From Verrucomicrobiales bacterium (GTDB lineage: Bacteria; Verrucomicrobiota; Verrucomicrobiia; Limisphaerales; UBA11320), in assembly GCA_016793885.1 (NCBI GenBank), contig JAEUHE010000042.1, positions 62,001 through 126,000 on the forward strand: a DNA stretch of 64,000 nucleotides, read 5' to 3'. Positions 42,869-52,500 of this stretch are shown piece after piece; positions within the stretch are counted from its first letter, which is position 1; every line of letters starts with the position of its first letter. Position numbers and translations under genes: made by a program. The notes under the pieces were generated by a model. It did not search any database. It was not told where the DNA came from and worked only from the letters and a program-made list of their open reading frames with translations.

Positions 42869-43600
42869 TTACGAACTGGTTTTGCTCAAAGCGCGGATTA
42901 GGTATTGCAGTTCCTCTTGAATTTCATTCGGGGAACCAACTACCTGGAGGACCAACTCCCTGAGCAGCAGGCCGTAGCGTTTGCGGGCCCGATGGATCGC
43001 TACATCAACCGCGTTGATTCCTAGGGAGTATTTTTGGGCGATCTCCGCGCGGGGAATGGCTGTTCCTTGGCCGGCGATGTGCGGGTAGAGATCCTCAAAA
43101 AAGTCCAACTTGCCCGTCGCGATAGACTCCCGTCTGAGACGATTCATGGCTTCTTCCAGCAGCCGCCGGGCGAAGGCGGCGTCGAACTCCCGGGAATCCT
43201 CGGTCGACAGCTCCGTGGCGGTCGGCTCGACGTCTTCCCAAGGAATCGCCGTCTGACCTCCGCCACGCTTGAGCGCATTTTCTCGCTCACGACGTTTGCC
43301 CAGATAGTTACGCAGGCAGGCCAGCAAGAACGCGCGGAAGCGGCCTTTGTCGCGCCGAACCGTGGTCAGCGCGTTCCCTTGCAATAGCCCCACGACAAAT
43401 TCCTGCACGATTTCTTCGGAGTTGTGGTGGTCGTAACCCCGGCTGCGGACGAAGCCATAGATGGGCTTCCAATAGATTCGGCATAGAGACTCTAGCGCTC
43501 CTTGCACTTGGGTTTCGCGGCCGTGAAGAGGATCTAGCAAGGCGGTCCATTGGGTAGTCGGGAATATTGAGGGTGATGTTCCATCTCCTTGCTGGGACAT
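42869..43600 (-). CDS. ECF-type RNA polymerase sigma factor
   Basis: About 243 residues from the ATG at 43600; the frame is open 13 codons upstream. Sigma region 2 is seen in PTTQWTALLDPLHGR, YWKPIYGFVRSRGYDHHNSEEIVQEF and FRAFLLACLRNYLGKRRE. Region 4 is seen in IPRAEIAQKYSLGINAVDVAIHRARKRYGLLL with a helix-turn-helix. The insert between them is longer than in classic RpoE proteins. This matches the ECF groups of Planctomycetes and Verrucomicrobia that are encoded next to Ser/Thr kinases. No anti-sigma gene is present, so activity may be controlled by phosphorylation by the adjacent kinase. It heads a four-gene minus-strand operon and diverges from a second kinase gene. Confidence 0.88.
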   Translation of the reverse strand: MSQQGDGTSPSIFPTTQWTALLDPLHGRETQVQGALESLCRIYWKPIYGFVRSRGYDHHNSEEIVQEFVVGLLQGNALTTVRRDKGRFRAFLLACLRNYLGKRRERENALKRGGGQTAIPWEDVEPTATELSTEDSREFDAAFARRLLEEAMNRLRRESIATGKLDFFEDLYPHIAGQGTAIPRAEIAQKYSLGINAVDVAIHRARKRYGLLLRELVLQVVGSPNEIQEELQYLIRALSKTSS

Positions 43601-43774
43601 AAGCGCGGCTATGGATAGCAGGTGGCCGGGTGCAATCAAGGAAAAGCCGGCTCGGAAGAGCTCGCACGAATGGGGGACCCCTCCTCGTCAATCCCTGCGC
43701 TCGTAAGGTTTCCCTTCGTTTCCGTATTCCCTCGGTAGATCCCGGGAAGACAGGTGCGAGACGTGAAGGAATCT

Positions 43775-44764
43775 ATGACTAACCTAGCGATGGTTCCGGT
43801 GGCGATTCAGGGAGGATACGGTGGCTTAGGGCGGCCAGACCATCCTGCCCGGAAGTGCTCATTCCGGGCGGAAGAAGCCGAGGTTCCCTGCGTGTCTGAT
43901 CATCGCATTCTGGGGCGGATAGGCCAGGGCGGCGGTGGCACCGTCTGGTTGGCGAGAACCGTCTTGGGCTCCTACCGTGCGGTCAAGGTGGTGACCCGGG
44001 CATGGTTTGCTAGACAACGCCATTACGAGCTGGAGTTCGAAGGCCTCAAGTCCTTTGAGGCGGTGTGTCGGAAACATCCCGACTTCTTGCAAATCTTTCA
44101 CGTGGGCCGATCGGAGCGCGACGAGTGTTTTTATTATTCCATGGAACTGGCCGATCCGATTGGGCTAGCGGCTCAGCAATCCCCCGTGGAGTATCGTCCG
44201 CGAACACTGGGGTCACTGCTCGAACCCGCGGTGCCCATGCCGGTCGGGCTATGCCTGGATTTATTTTTGAAACTCACGAAGCTATTGGCGCTCCTCCATG
44301 CCGAGGGGTTGATTCATCGGGATTTGAAGCCGTCTAATGTGCTGTTTGTGGATGGGCGATTGAAGTTGGCGGACGTAGGGTTGGTTACATCCGCTCGCGC
44401 CGCCACTGCGGTGGGTGGAACTCCCGGCTACGCTCCGCCAGAGGGGGCCGATTCGGTGGCTGGTGACCTATATAGTCTGGGGCGAATGCTGTACCAGTTC
44501 TTGAACGGGTGTTCCTGTCAGCGTTTTCCTGAAATCCCGGCCGATGGAGTTGGGTTAGGCCAACCGTTGTATTGGGACTTGAACGAAGTGATGCTTCACG
44601 CCTGTCATCCCGATCCGACTCGACGCTACCGCAGTGCGGTTGAGATGCACGGGGCCCTGCGGCGGCTGATTTCGAATCAGGGGAACGTCCCGGTTCGGCC
44701 GTGGTGGTCGTTCTTCCTTCCCCCCCGCCGTTCCACCCCGATGACCCCGTCCTCGTCCCCGTAG
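43775..44764 (+). CDS. Cytoplasmic Ser/Thr protein kinase with DVG in place of DFG
   Basis: About 329 residues from the ATG at 43775, which follows GAAGGA; a GTG at 43754 is an alternative. The kinase fold is compact: GRIGQGGGGTVWLA (glycine loop), YRAVKVV with Lys71, then a 30-residue insertion with ADPIGLAAQQSPVEYRPRTL. Catalytic HRDLKPSN has Asp183, and the metal site reads ADVGLVTSA (Asp200-Val-Gly), so the DFG Phe is replaced. It has GGTPGYAPPEG, DLYSLGRMLYQFLNG and a C-terminal PxPTRRYRSAVEMH region. No membrane segment or sensor domain is present. Essential residues are kept, so it is probably active. It diverges from the ECF sigma/kinase operon and may form part of the same circuit. 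Confidence 0.88.
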   Translation: MTNLAMVPVAIQGGYGGLGRPDHPARKCSFRAEEAEVPCVSDHRILGRIGQGGGGTVWLARTVLGSYRAVKVVTRAWFARQRHYELEFEGLKSFEAVCRKHPDFLQIFHVGRSERDECFYYSMELADPIGLAAQQSPVEYRPRTLGSLLEPAVPMPVGLCLDLFLKLTKLLALLHAEGLIHRDLKPSNVLFVDGRLKLADVGLVTSARAATAVGGTPGYAPPEGADSVAGDLYSLGRMLYQFLNGCSCQRFPEIPADGVGLGQPLYWDLNEVMLHACHPDPTRRYRSAVEMHGALRRLISNQGNVPVRPWWSFFLPPRRSTPMTPSSSP

Positions 44765-45285
44765 TCGTATCCTAATCGTAATCGTAATCGTAATCGGTCA
44801 CCTCGTTCCCTCGTCCCCCTGATGAACTTCGACGCAGGTTCCGACACCCGCGCGAGCCTCCGACCCAGGGGCGGGCGAAGGCCTACCGGTGAAGCTTGGA
44901 AAACTCGGGATTGCGGCTCCTGCCCGGGCAGAGGAAGGGGAGAAACAGATTCTTTGTAATAGTGTGACGGGAAATTCTTAGAATAGGAGTGTCAGCAGGA
45001 GTTTTTCGACCGGACCGGACGGTGGCGGAACGGGCCTGGCTCGATGCTGCTACAGCGGGTTCGATTGTTCAGAGGCACGGACGCAAAATGTCATCATTTC
45101 TCGGGTTCTGCATTGACAGCGGACGCGTTCCTCTGCCTAGTAATCCTGCTCTCATGGGAATCTTATTCGTAGCTCGATTCCCTTAACTTTTATGCAGGTT
45201 GCTTTTGGTTGCTTTTGGTCGAGCAACTCACGTTCGCTCCCAACTCGAAAGCGGACGCGTCGATGACTCTCGACTGACAATTTTT
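44765..45285. other. 521-bp gene-free region upstream of the Tc-like operon
   Basis: It holds four tandem TAATCG units right after the kinase stop (44773-44796). It also has a doubled GGTTGCTTTT block (about 45197-45218) and two copies of AGCGGACGCGT about 130 bp apart (near 45118 and 45249). The promoter of the five-gene operon must lie here, but no clear -35/-10 or sigma-54 element was found. A 65-codon frame at 44989 has no supporting evidence. Confidence 0.55.
44773..44796. repeat. Tandem hexamer TAATCG x4
   Basis: Four exact copies directly downstream of the kinase gene. It is one of several short-period tandem arrays placed just after gene ends in this window. Confidence 0.9.
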
Positions 45286-46122
45286 ATGAGGAAACTCTGG
45301 ATGACATGGCCTGGCTCTTTCTGCATTCTCCTCCTGACGGCGGTTGCCGCCGTTGCCCAGGGTCTGCCCGAACCTTCCATCACCTACTATGGCGTGGTCA
45401 AAAACATCGCCGGCAGCACCCCCAAGCGCCTCACGTTTGGAACTCTGCGATGGACGATCCAGGAGACTGCTGGTGCGCTCCCGGTGGTGATTACGGTCGG
45501 CCTGACCAACATCAACGATCAATTCTCCTACGTGCTGCGCCTCCCCTGTGAGACCCAGTTGGGCGTCGCAGCGGTGTCCTCAGGCCGCCTGCGGCTGACT
45601 CCGTCGGGGGTTCAGTACACGCGGTCGCAGGTGTTGGTGAACGGCTCGGTTCCGGCCACGTTGGTAGCCCCGGCGACACCTACGGCCATCTACACCTCCA
45701 AGGATAGAGGCCGGTTTGAGCGGCTGGACTTGCAAGTGAGCATTGAGTGTGTCGACAGCGACTCCAACACGGTCTGTGATGACTGGGAGGCCGCCTACTT
45801 CGGGGGCTTGGGCAGCAATCTGAATGAGGACACCGATGGTGACGGGCTGTCCAACTATCAGGAGTACCTGGCCGACACCAATCCGCTCGATCCGACTTCC
45901 GTCTTCGCCTTCATCGACATCAAGCTCGATCCCGCGGGCGGCGCCCAACTGCGCTGGTCCAGCGCGGCGGAGCGGAACTACACCGTGCTTCGCAGTTCGG
46001 ATCTGCTGAACGGCTATGTGCCGATTCGCACCGGCGTCACGGCAACGGCGAGCACGCACACCTTTCTCGATGCGACGGCTACGGGAGCTGGGCCGTATTT
46101 CTACCGGCTGATCGCCGAATGA
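45286..46122 (+). CDS. Secreted protein with TSP3-like calcium-binding repeat
   Basis: 278 residues from ATG 45286, giving a clean signal peptide (MTWPGSFCILLLTAVAAVAQG). The body begins with PSITYYGVVKNIAGSTPKRL, a beta-rich domain of about 130 residues found in other Verrucomicrobial exported proteins. It leads to a DSNTVCDDWEAAYFG segment followed by EDTDGDGLSNYQEYLADTNP, a thrombospondin type 3-like calcium-binding loop. The C-terminus has INxK-type strands and the end module YTVLRSSDLLNGYVPIRTG ... FYRLIAE. The function is not known. It is the first gene of the operon leading to the TcA- and TcB-like genes, 31 bp before the next. It may be a structural or surface component. Confidence 0.75.
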   Translation: MRKLWMTWPGSFCILLLTAVAAVAQGLPEPSITYYGVVKNIAGSTPKRLTFGTLRWTIQETAGALPVVITVGLTNINDQFSYVLRLPCETQLGVAAVSSGRLRLTPSGVQYTRSQVLVNGSVPATLVAPATPTAIYTSKDRGRFERLDLQVSIECVDSDSNTVCDDWEAAYFGGLGSNLNEDTDGDGLSNYQEYLADTNPLDPTSVFAFIDIKLDPAGGAQLRWSSAAERNYTVLRSSDLLNGYVPIRTGVTATASTHTFLDATATGAGPYFYRLIAE

Positions 46123-46153
46123 GGCTCGAACCACTCTGACCTGACGATGACCT

Positions 46154-48067
46154 GTGCCATTTTCTCTCATGAATCCTGAAGAATCCAATCCCAAGCCCGA
46201 CCGGGGTTCCCTGTTCCGTGGCTCGGCGGCGCTGTGTCCATCGCGGCTCTCGGCTGGGTGGAGCCTGGCGGTCCTTTTGTGGTCCCTGGGCAGCTTGCTG
46301 ACGCAAGCGCAATGGACTGCCCAGACGATCGCGCTCAAACCGGGTTGGAACGCAGTTTACTTGGAGCTGGATCCCGAGCCGGTGGAGTGTGATGCCCTGT
46401 TTGCCGGCCTGCCAGTGGAGAGCGTTTGGTCATGGAATCGCCGGTTCTCATCCGTTCAGTTCATTCAAGATCCAGATCAGCTCGTACCCGGTCAGCCTGA
46501 ATGGTTGACCTGGCTGCCGGCCGCCACCCCCACCGAAAGCCTGGCCAATCTGTTTACACTTCGAGGAGGGCTGCCTTATCTCATCAAGGTGAGGGACACT
46601 GCGGCCGCTTTCAACTGGACAGTCTCCGGACGTCCTCGGGTCCAGGCGGTGGACTGGATTTCGGACTCCTACAACTTCGTTGGTTTCCCGATTTCGCCAG
46701 CGACGCCACCGACGTTTCAGGCCTTCTTTAGCGGGTCCACCAATCAGGCAGGGAAGCCGATCTATCGCCTGAACACTTCCGGGCTTTGGGAGCTGATTTC
46801 TAACCCAGCCGGCACGCCCATGCGCCACGGTGAAGCGTTTTGGGTGAGGTCCGACGGGCGCTCGACGTATTCCGGTCCCGTGGGGCTGGAAATCCCGGGT
46901 AGTTCTTCGCTGACCTATGGCTGGCAGACCACCGAGTTGACGCTGAGGTTTAAGAATCAGTCGTCGAGCCCGCGGACCTTGAATCTCAAAGCGCAGGCAT
47001 CGGCCAATGCTCCCGCAGGCTGGCCGGTGCTGGCGGGCGGTATCCCGTTTTCCTATTACGCCACCGATCTGCCCAACAACCAATCGGGCTGGGTGCCCTT
47101 GCCGGCTGCCGGTTGGACCAGTCCGGTGCTGCCTCCAGGTGGTGAGTGGTTGCTGCGCGTCGAGGCGCGTCGACGTGATCTGGCCCCGTTCGCGGGCACG
47201 GCGGCCGCGGCCGGAGCACTTTATCAATCCGTGCTCGAGTTGACCGACGGAAGTGGCTATCGGCAGCTGATTGGCGTTCGGGCGGAAGGACCTAATGCTA
47301 CCGGGCCGCAGCCTGGCTCGCCGGTCCGCTTGGCGGATGGAACGGTTTCGGCGCGCGCCGGATTATGGGTGGGCAACGTTGTGCTCCAAAAGGTGAGCCA
47401 GCCCTCAAACATCGGCAGTCCCAACACGCCGCTCCCGGTGGCCAACGCCCTGCAGTTTCGAATTCTGATCCACGTCGACGAATCTGGTCAGGCTCGCCTG
47501 GTGCAGAAGGTTCTGCAGATGTGGAAGCCGGGGACCTACCACCCGGATCCGTCGGATCCCACCCAACAAACGGTTGAGCAGCCAGGACGGTTTGTTTTGG
47601 TAACCGACGAGGCTCTGGCCGGCAACTGGTCGGGAGTCACTCTCCGCGATGGCGATCCGGTGCCCCGCCGGGTGAGCACGGTGGGCTACGCGCTCAAGAC
47701 CCCGCTGCCCTTGGTGGGCGCCGGAACGTTTGGCGCCAACACCATCGGCGGCTCGATCCTCCTGGGTTACGATGATCCGCTCAACCCCTTCAAACATAAG
47801 TATCATCCCGACCACGACAACCTGACGGAGCGGTTTGATCAGACGTTGCCGGAGGGCCAGGAGTCGTTCACGTTCACCCGCCAGATCAGCCTTGAGTTTA
47901 GCTCCACGGATCCCGAGGGCTTGCGTTTGCCGGGCTGGGGGGACACTCAGCTGGGCGGGACTTACCGTGAGACGATGCGCGGGGTGCACCGGAAACCTAT
48001 TTTTCTGCAGGGGATCTTTCGGCTGAGCCGAGCATCACGAGTCCCCCTTCTCAACGACGGACTTTGA
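46154..48067 (+). CDS. Secreted protein of unknown function with N-terminal G-W-N module
   Basis: 637 residues; the export signal (LSAGWSLAVLLWSLGSLLTQAQW) lies after a long N-terminal region. The mature protein opens with QTIALKPGWNAVYLELDPEP and SVWSWNRRFSSVQF, followed by GLPYLIKVRDTAAAFNWTVSG. This pattern (L-x-x-G-W-N ... W-N-R ... G-x-x-x-W-x-V) recurs as an insertion in the RHS protein at the end of the operon. The remaining 450 residues are beta-rich with no recognisable domain (LNLKAQASANAPAGWPVLAG, RLVQKVLQMWKPGTYHPD). Placed 31 bp after the TSP3 gene and 21 bp before the S74 gene, it is likely an extracytoplasmic component of the same system. No enzymatic motif was seen. Confidence 0.72.
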   Translation: MPFSLMNPEESNPKPDRGSLFRGSAALCPSRLSAGWSLAVLLWSLGSLLTQAQWTAQTIALKPGWNAVYLELDPEPVECDALFAGLPVESVWSWNRRFSSVQFIQDPDQLVPGQPEWLTWLPAATPTESLANLFTLRGGLPYLIKVRDTAAAFNWTVSGRPRVQAVDWISDSYNFVGFPISPATPPTFQAFFSGSTNQAGKPIYRLNTSGLWELISNPAGTPMRHGEAFWVRSDGRSTYSGPVGLEIPGSSSLTYGWQTTELTLRFKNQSSSPRTLNLKAQASANAPAGWPVLAGGIPFSYYATDLPNNQSGWVPLPAAGWTSPVLPPGGEWLLRVEARRRDLAPFAGTAAAAGALYQSVLELTDGSGYRQLIGVRAEGPNATGPQPGSPVRLADGTVSARAGLWVGNVVLQKVSQPSNIGSPNTPLPVANALQFRILIHVDESGQARLVQKVLQMWKPGTYHPDPSDPTQQTVEQPGRFVLVTDEALAGNWSGVTLRDGDPVPRRVSTVGYALKTPLPLVGAGTFGANTIGGSILLGYDDPLNPFKHKYHPDHDNLTERFDQTLPEGQESFTFTRQISLEFSSTDPEGLRLPGWGDTQLGGTYRETMRGVHRKPIFLQGIFRLSRASRVPLLNDGL

Positions 48068-48088
48068 TAGAACCACCTTTTTATTATT

Positions 48089-49468
48089 ATGAAGCAGACC
48101 CTCCTTACTCGCTCGGGCAAAGCCTGCCAATGGGTGCTCACGTTGACACTTGCCGGCCTGGCGCTGGCGGGGCCGACCCGGCTGCGCGCGGCGCATCCTC
48201 CCTCGGCCTCGGCCACTCCGACCGTGCCCTTCCTGATGAACTATCAGGGAACGCTGCAGGACGGCAGCGGCACGCCCCTGGCCACGGGCGACTACGAGCT
48301 GAGTTTCAGCATCTACTCCGCGGCATCGGGTGGCGCTCTGCTGTGGGGGCCGCAGCGGCTGAACGGCCAGAGCGGCACGGGACTCGGGCCGCGAGTTCCG
48401 GTGGTCTCGGGACGATTTAACGTGGTGCTTGGTCCGGTGGACACCGCCGATCGGACCTTGGCCGACGTGTTCAATCAGTCCGCCACCTTCCTCGAGATCA
48501 CCGTCGGCTCGGCGGCACCGATCTCGCCGCGGCAGCGGATCATGCCCAATGCCTATGCGTTCAATTCCTCCCTGCTGAATGGGTTCAGCTGGGACAGCTT
48601 GTTCAGCAATGGCAACCCGGAGACTGGCGCCCTGTTCGTCGGCCAAGATCCTTCGGTGGCGATCTCTGAGACCGGTGCTGCGACGTTCCCCAAGATGGAT
48701 GTGTCCGGCCGAATTCGACTGCGGCAGGGCGGGAGCGGATCGGCGGGCCTTTGGCTTCGTCAGAACGCGGTGGCCTCCGATCGGGCCTTTATTGGGATGT
48801 CGACCGATGATGAGGTTGGCTTCTGGGGGACTCCCTTGGGAGCTTTTGGTCTGACCATGAATGTCAACGACGGCAAGGTGAGGGCACCGCGAGGTTTCGT
48901 TCCGGGCACAGGGCCGGACGCCGGGGTTCAGTTTGGGCTGTGGAGCGATAGCATTTTCATCATCGGACAGCCCTTGCGCAATTATACCAATCGGGTCTTC
49001 GGCGAGTTCCGTCGTGCAGCATTCGGATTCGGGGGGTGGTATAACCTGGTTGTGGAAGCTCCGGCTCAGCTGGATGTTCGAGCCCCCGCCAGCGTCTTCA
49101 CCGGGACAGTCTCGGCCACCAGTTATGCGAGCACCTCCGATCGACGTCTGAAGACCGACATTGAACGTATCCCGAACCCCCTTGATGTCCTGGCCCAGAT
49201 TGACGGGGTTAGCTTTCGTTTTGATCAGGACTCGGAACTAGCGAAGCAGACCGGATTCAGCCTGCCTAAGGGACGCCAGGTGGGTGTCCTGGCGCAGGAG
49301 GTGGAGAAGGTGTTGCCAGATGCCGTGCAGAAGGACGCTCAAGGCATTCTTTCGGTGAACTACAATGGACTCACGGGCGTGTTGGTCGAGGCAATCAAGC
49401 AGCAGCAGAAGGAGTTGGAGGCTCTGCGCTCAGAGCTGAAATCGCTGCGGGAGAAACTGCAACCGTAA
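48089..49468 (+). CDS. Secreted fibre-like protein with C-terminal peptidase S74 intramolecular chaperone
   Basis: 459 residues with a signal peptide (VLTLTLAGLALAGPTRLRA). The middle is a beta-rich region starting PFLMNYQGTLQDGSGTPLATG, common in exported proteins of this phylum. The last 115 residues are a textbook S74 chaperone of endosialidase/tail-spike type: TSDRRLKTDIERI with predicted autoproteolytic Ser350 and Lys355, GRQVGVLAQEVEKVLPDAV, LSVNYNGLTGVLVEAIK, and a terminal coiled coil (QQQKELEALRSELKSLREKL). Such domains trimerise a fibre and then cut themselves off. Here the chaperone follows only about 300 residues of fibre. It sits 50 bp before the TcA-like gene, which suggests a folding or receptor-binding role in that system, but this is inference. 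Confidence 0.88.
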   Translation: MKQTLLTRSGKACQWVLTLTLAGLALAGPTRLRAAHPPSASATPTVPFLMNYQGTLQDGSGTPLATGDYELSFSIYSAASGGALLWGPQRLNGQSGTGLGPRVPVVSGRFNVVLGPVDTADRTLADVFNQSATFLEITVGSAAPISPRQRIMPNAYAFNSSLLNGFSWDSLFSNGNPETGALFVGQDPSVAISETGAATFPKMDVSGRIRLRQGGSGSAGLWLRQNAVASDRAFIGMSTDDEVGFWGTPLGAFGLTMNVNDGKVRAPRGFVPGTGPDAGVQFGLWSDSIFIIGQPLRNYTNRVFGEFRRAAFGFGGWYNLVVEAPAQLDVRAPASVFTGTVSATSYASTSDRRLKTDIERIPNPLDVLAQIDGVSFRFDQDSELAKQTGFSLPKGRQVGVLAQEVEKVLPDAVQKDAQGILSVNYNGLTGVLVEAIKQQQKELEALRSELKSLREKLQP

Positions 49469-49518
49469 GTGGGAATTGGGACGGGTCATGCGACCATTTA
49501 ACACCTGATTACCCGACT

Positions 49519-52500
49519 ATGAAGGACCCTTTAAAAATCCCTGCCGCCAACGAGACCCCCCTTCGGGGCTCTGAGCGCCGTGTCGTGCCAGGGCCATCGG
49601 ATCGCCTGGAGTGTGGCGCGCTGGTATCGACGTTGACCGCCGGCTTGCGAACCTTCGTCTTGCTGGCGCTCGCCCTGACCGCTTCCGCCGCGCAGATCAC
49701 GCTTAACCCGGTCGGTTATGAGAATCGGGTTTACACCACGCCGCCTCCGAATCTGCCAGGAACGAGCAGCAACCCGCAGGCGAAGGCGCTCAGCGCGTTC
49801 GGTGGCAACCTTGGCCCCGCCGGGGCGCCCAGCACTCCCAAGAGTGGGAATCTGTATCTGGTGCAATCCGCCTTTGGTCAGCCCGTGGAGGCACCGAGCA
49901 ATCCTGATTTTCTTTTCGGACAGGAGATCATTCCCAATGCTGCGCTCGGAGCTGATCTGAGCCGCGAACCGATTATCGATCCCGTGGGACGGGCCATCTA
50001 CATCACCGATGCCCGGCGTGTGTTTGCCGCCGAACCGGGCTATGTGCAGATCACGTGGAAGAAAAACGATGGGAGCCCGGTGGGTCCGGTGCGCTATTTG
50101 ATCGGGGCTACTCCGTTTCAATCCCCGCCAGTTGCGGTCTATCACACGCACAATCTTGATGCGGACCTCACCCTCCCGACACCTCCTCCGCCTCAAACCC
50201 GGGCTCCGCTGGTGGATTTGCAGGCCATTCAGCAGGTGGTGATTCATTACAACTCCGCCATCCCGGCCGGCTCACTGGTGCTCAACCGGAGCGGCAGCGT
50301 GGCCAACCTGTTCGCGAAGGCCAACGTGGGGTTGGTGTTGTTGGAGTATCGAGAGAACGGTCAGTTCGTGGCGGTGGAGACCGTGGCCATCCGGTCGGAT
50401 CGATCTACGGACGGCCCGACCACTGCGGCTGATATTGGGACTGCGTTAACCCCATTCATCGGAGTGGGTGCGTCGGCGGGCAAGCCGATCGTCACCTTGG
50501 GGTTGGACCCGGTCAACCCCGTGGCGACGCGCGTCTACCAGCATGAGACCGTCGGATCGGCGCAGTTCGGAGCAGTGTTCCCGGTGCGACGTTCGTCCGT
50601 GGGCTCAGAGATTGAGGTCTATTGGACCAAGACAGGTTTTCGAGGAATTGTTTGGCCTTATGAGTTGCACCAGTACACGGCTGATTGGCCGGTAGCTCCG
50701 CAGCGATTCCAGCTGTACGTCCGGGGCGAAGCTGGATTAGTGGGACCATCCGTGGTCGTTCCCTCAGCGTTCAATGCCAGCCTGATGCCATTCCAAGAGC
50801 CTTCTGGGCATGCGCCGGCCATCAATGGGGTTGAATTCCAAACCACCGGGCCGGGCTGGTCCTTGTTGAAATACGCGCCGAGCAACGCCGTGATTTTTCA
50901 GGTCGTGCGGTCGGTGGCGCATGGCGACACCGCCTTCTTCAATCTTTCGCCCACCAATTGGAACATCGGGCAACAGATCCTGGATCCGTACCATCAAGGC
51001 CAGGCACCGGGCTACATTCATGTCTCGCAGGGCAACCGTTACGATTGGGAGATCTACGATGGCGACACCAACGCGCCGCCGGCCTTCAAGACCGGTCAGA
51101 TCTTTGCGGTTAACGAGGGGTTGCTGGAGGTTTGGTGGGCGAACTTGAATCAGGGCGTGCAATGGCCGTCGCTGGTCAAGCGCTACAACAACGTCTGGGC
51201 GCCCACGAACAGCAGCATCGTGATCGCCAGCCTGAAGGGCGGGGGAGCCATCGATCCGGTGAACCAGCGGAACTACCGGATCTATTTCCAGAACGACGCT
51301 GGATTCGCAGGATTCAATCCGAACGATGAGCATGCGTTGATTCGTGACGGCGGCGAAGGTGAGAGCGTGTATGCGCTTCGTGATGATTTGGGCACCCCCG
51401 GTACGTCCAAGCCCTATGTGCTGCTCAAGTATCAGGGCAAGACCACCAACACCTGGAGCTACACCGTATATGAGGTGGCGGCGGAGAAGGCTCCGTTTTT
51501 CTTCAACTATCCGGCCACGGCCGCGACGTTGTTGCAACCCCCCTTCCCGTTGAGCCTGTTCCAGCCCTGCTCCGAAAGCTCCGGCGTCAGCGGGCCGTTT
51601 TGGCGGGATCGCAAACTGGCCTTTTGGGCTCGGGCGGCTGGCAACGACGGCGGCAATGCCGATGTGGTCATGCGGTTTTTCTATCCGGTTCAGGACGGTT
51701 TCTATTTCCCGGGGGCGGACGCCCCGGTGCCGGGCGACCATGTTCCCTGGCTCGATCGTCGGCCGGGTGGAACACCGGGAGTGCCCACCGACATCACCTA
51801 CGACATCCATTGGCCGTCGGCCCCTGAGCTTCGCGTGGCGGAGACGCTGGTGAAGCCGAAGTTTGGGCTGCCGGACATTGCGCATCAGACCAGCGTGGAG
51901 ATCGTGTATGACCAGTCGATTGCGAACGCCCGGGGCAGCCTCGTGCGGCTGATCGACCCGACCCGCGAGTTTGGGGTGAGCCTGGCGTCGGTGCCGGGCG
52001 ACGTGGCGACCGCCAGTCAGGGCGGGAAGGTTTACTTCACGACCCTGCCGCCCCATTTGCGCGAACGGTTCTATTATGATCCCACGGCGCAGCAGCTTCG
52101 GTTCAAAGGCGAGTTCGTCGAGCCTCCGGCCGGGGAGTATTACCTCTTGATGAATGTGATCTCCTCGCGAGATAGGGCCATTTTGCTCGCGCTCAGCCGC
52201 AATGTGCCCTTCCAGACAGCCATTAATCAGCTGGCGGATGCGAATCAGTCCGGTCTGGATGTGATTCGCAACGCCACGGGATTTGACTCCCTGGCGCTGA
52301 CCGCTGGGTTTGCCCGGGGCACCGGCTATGTCACGGTGGCGTTCGGCAACAACACGGTCCTTTCCCCGCCGGCCGAACCGGTGGTTCTGCAGGTGATTAA
52401 GGTGACCTGCCCGACCTATCAGGGCGAGATCAAGGTCATTCCGTCGGGCAATCCCTTCGATGAAAAGATCACGCTTCGTCACTCCGGTGATTTTGCTGGG

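Noticed and set aside
44989..45186. 65-codon plus-strand frame before the Tc-like operon
   Set aside because: It has no Shine-Dalgarno, no domain and no codon bias distinct from intergenic sequence. It probably lies in the operon's upstream region.
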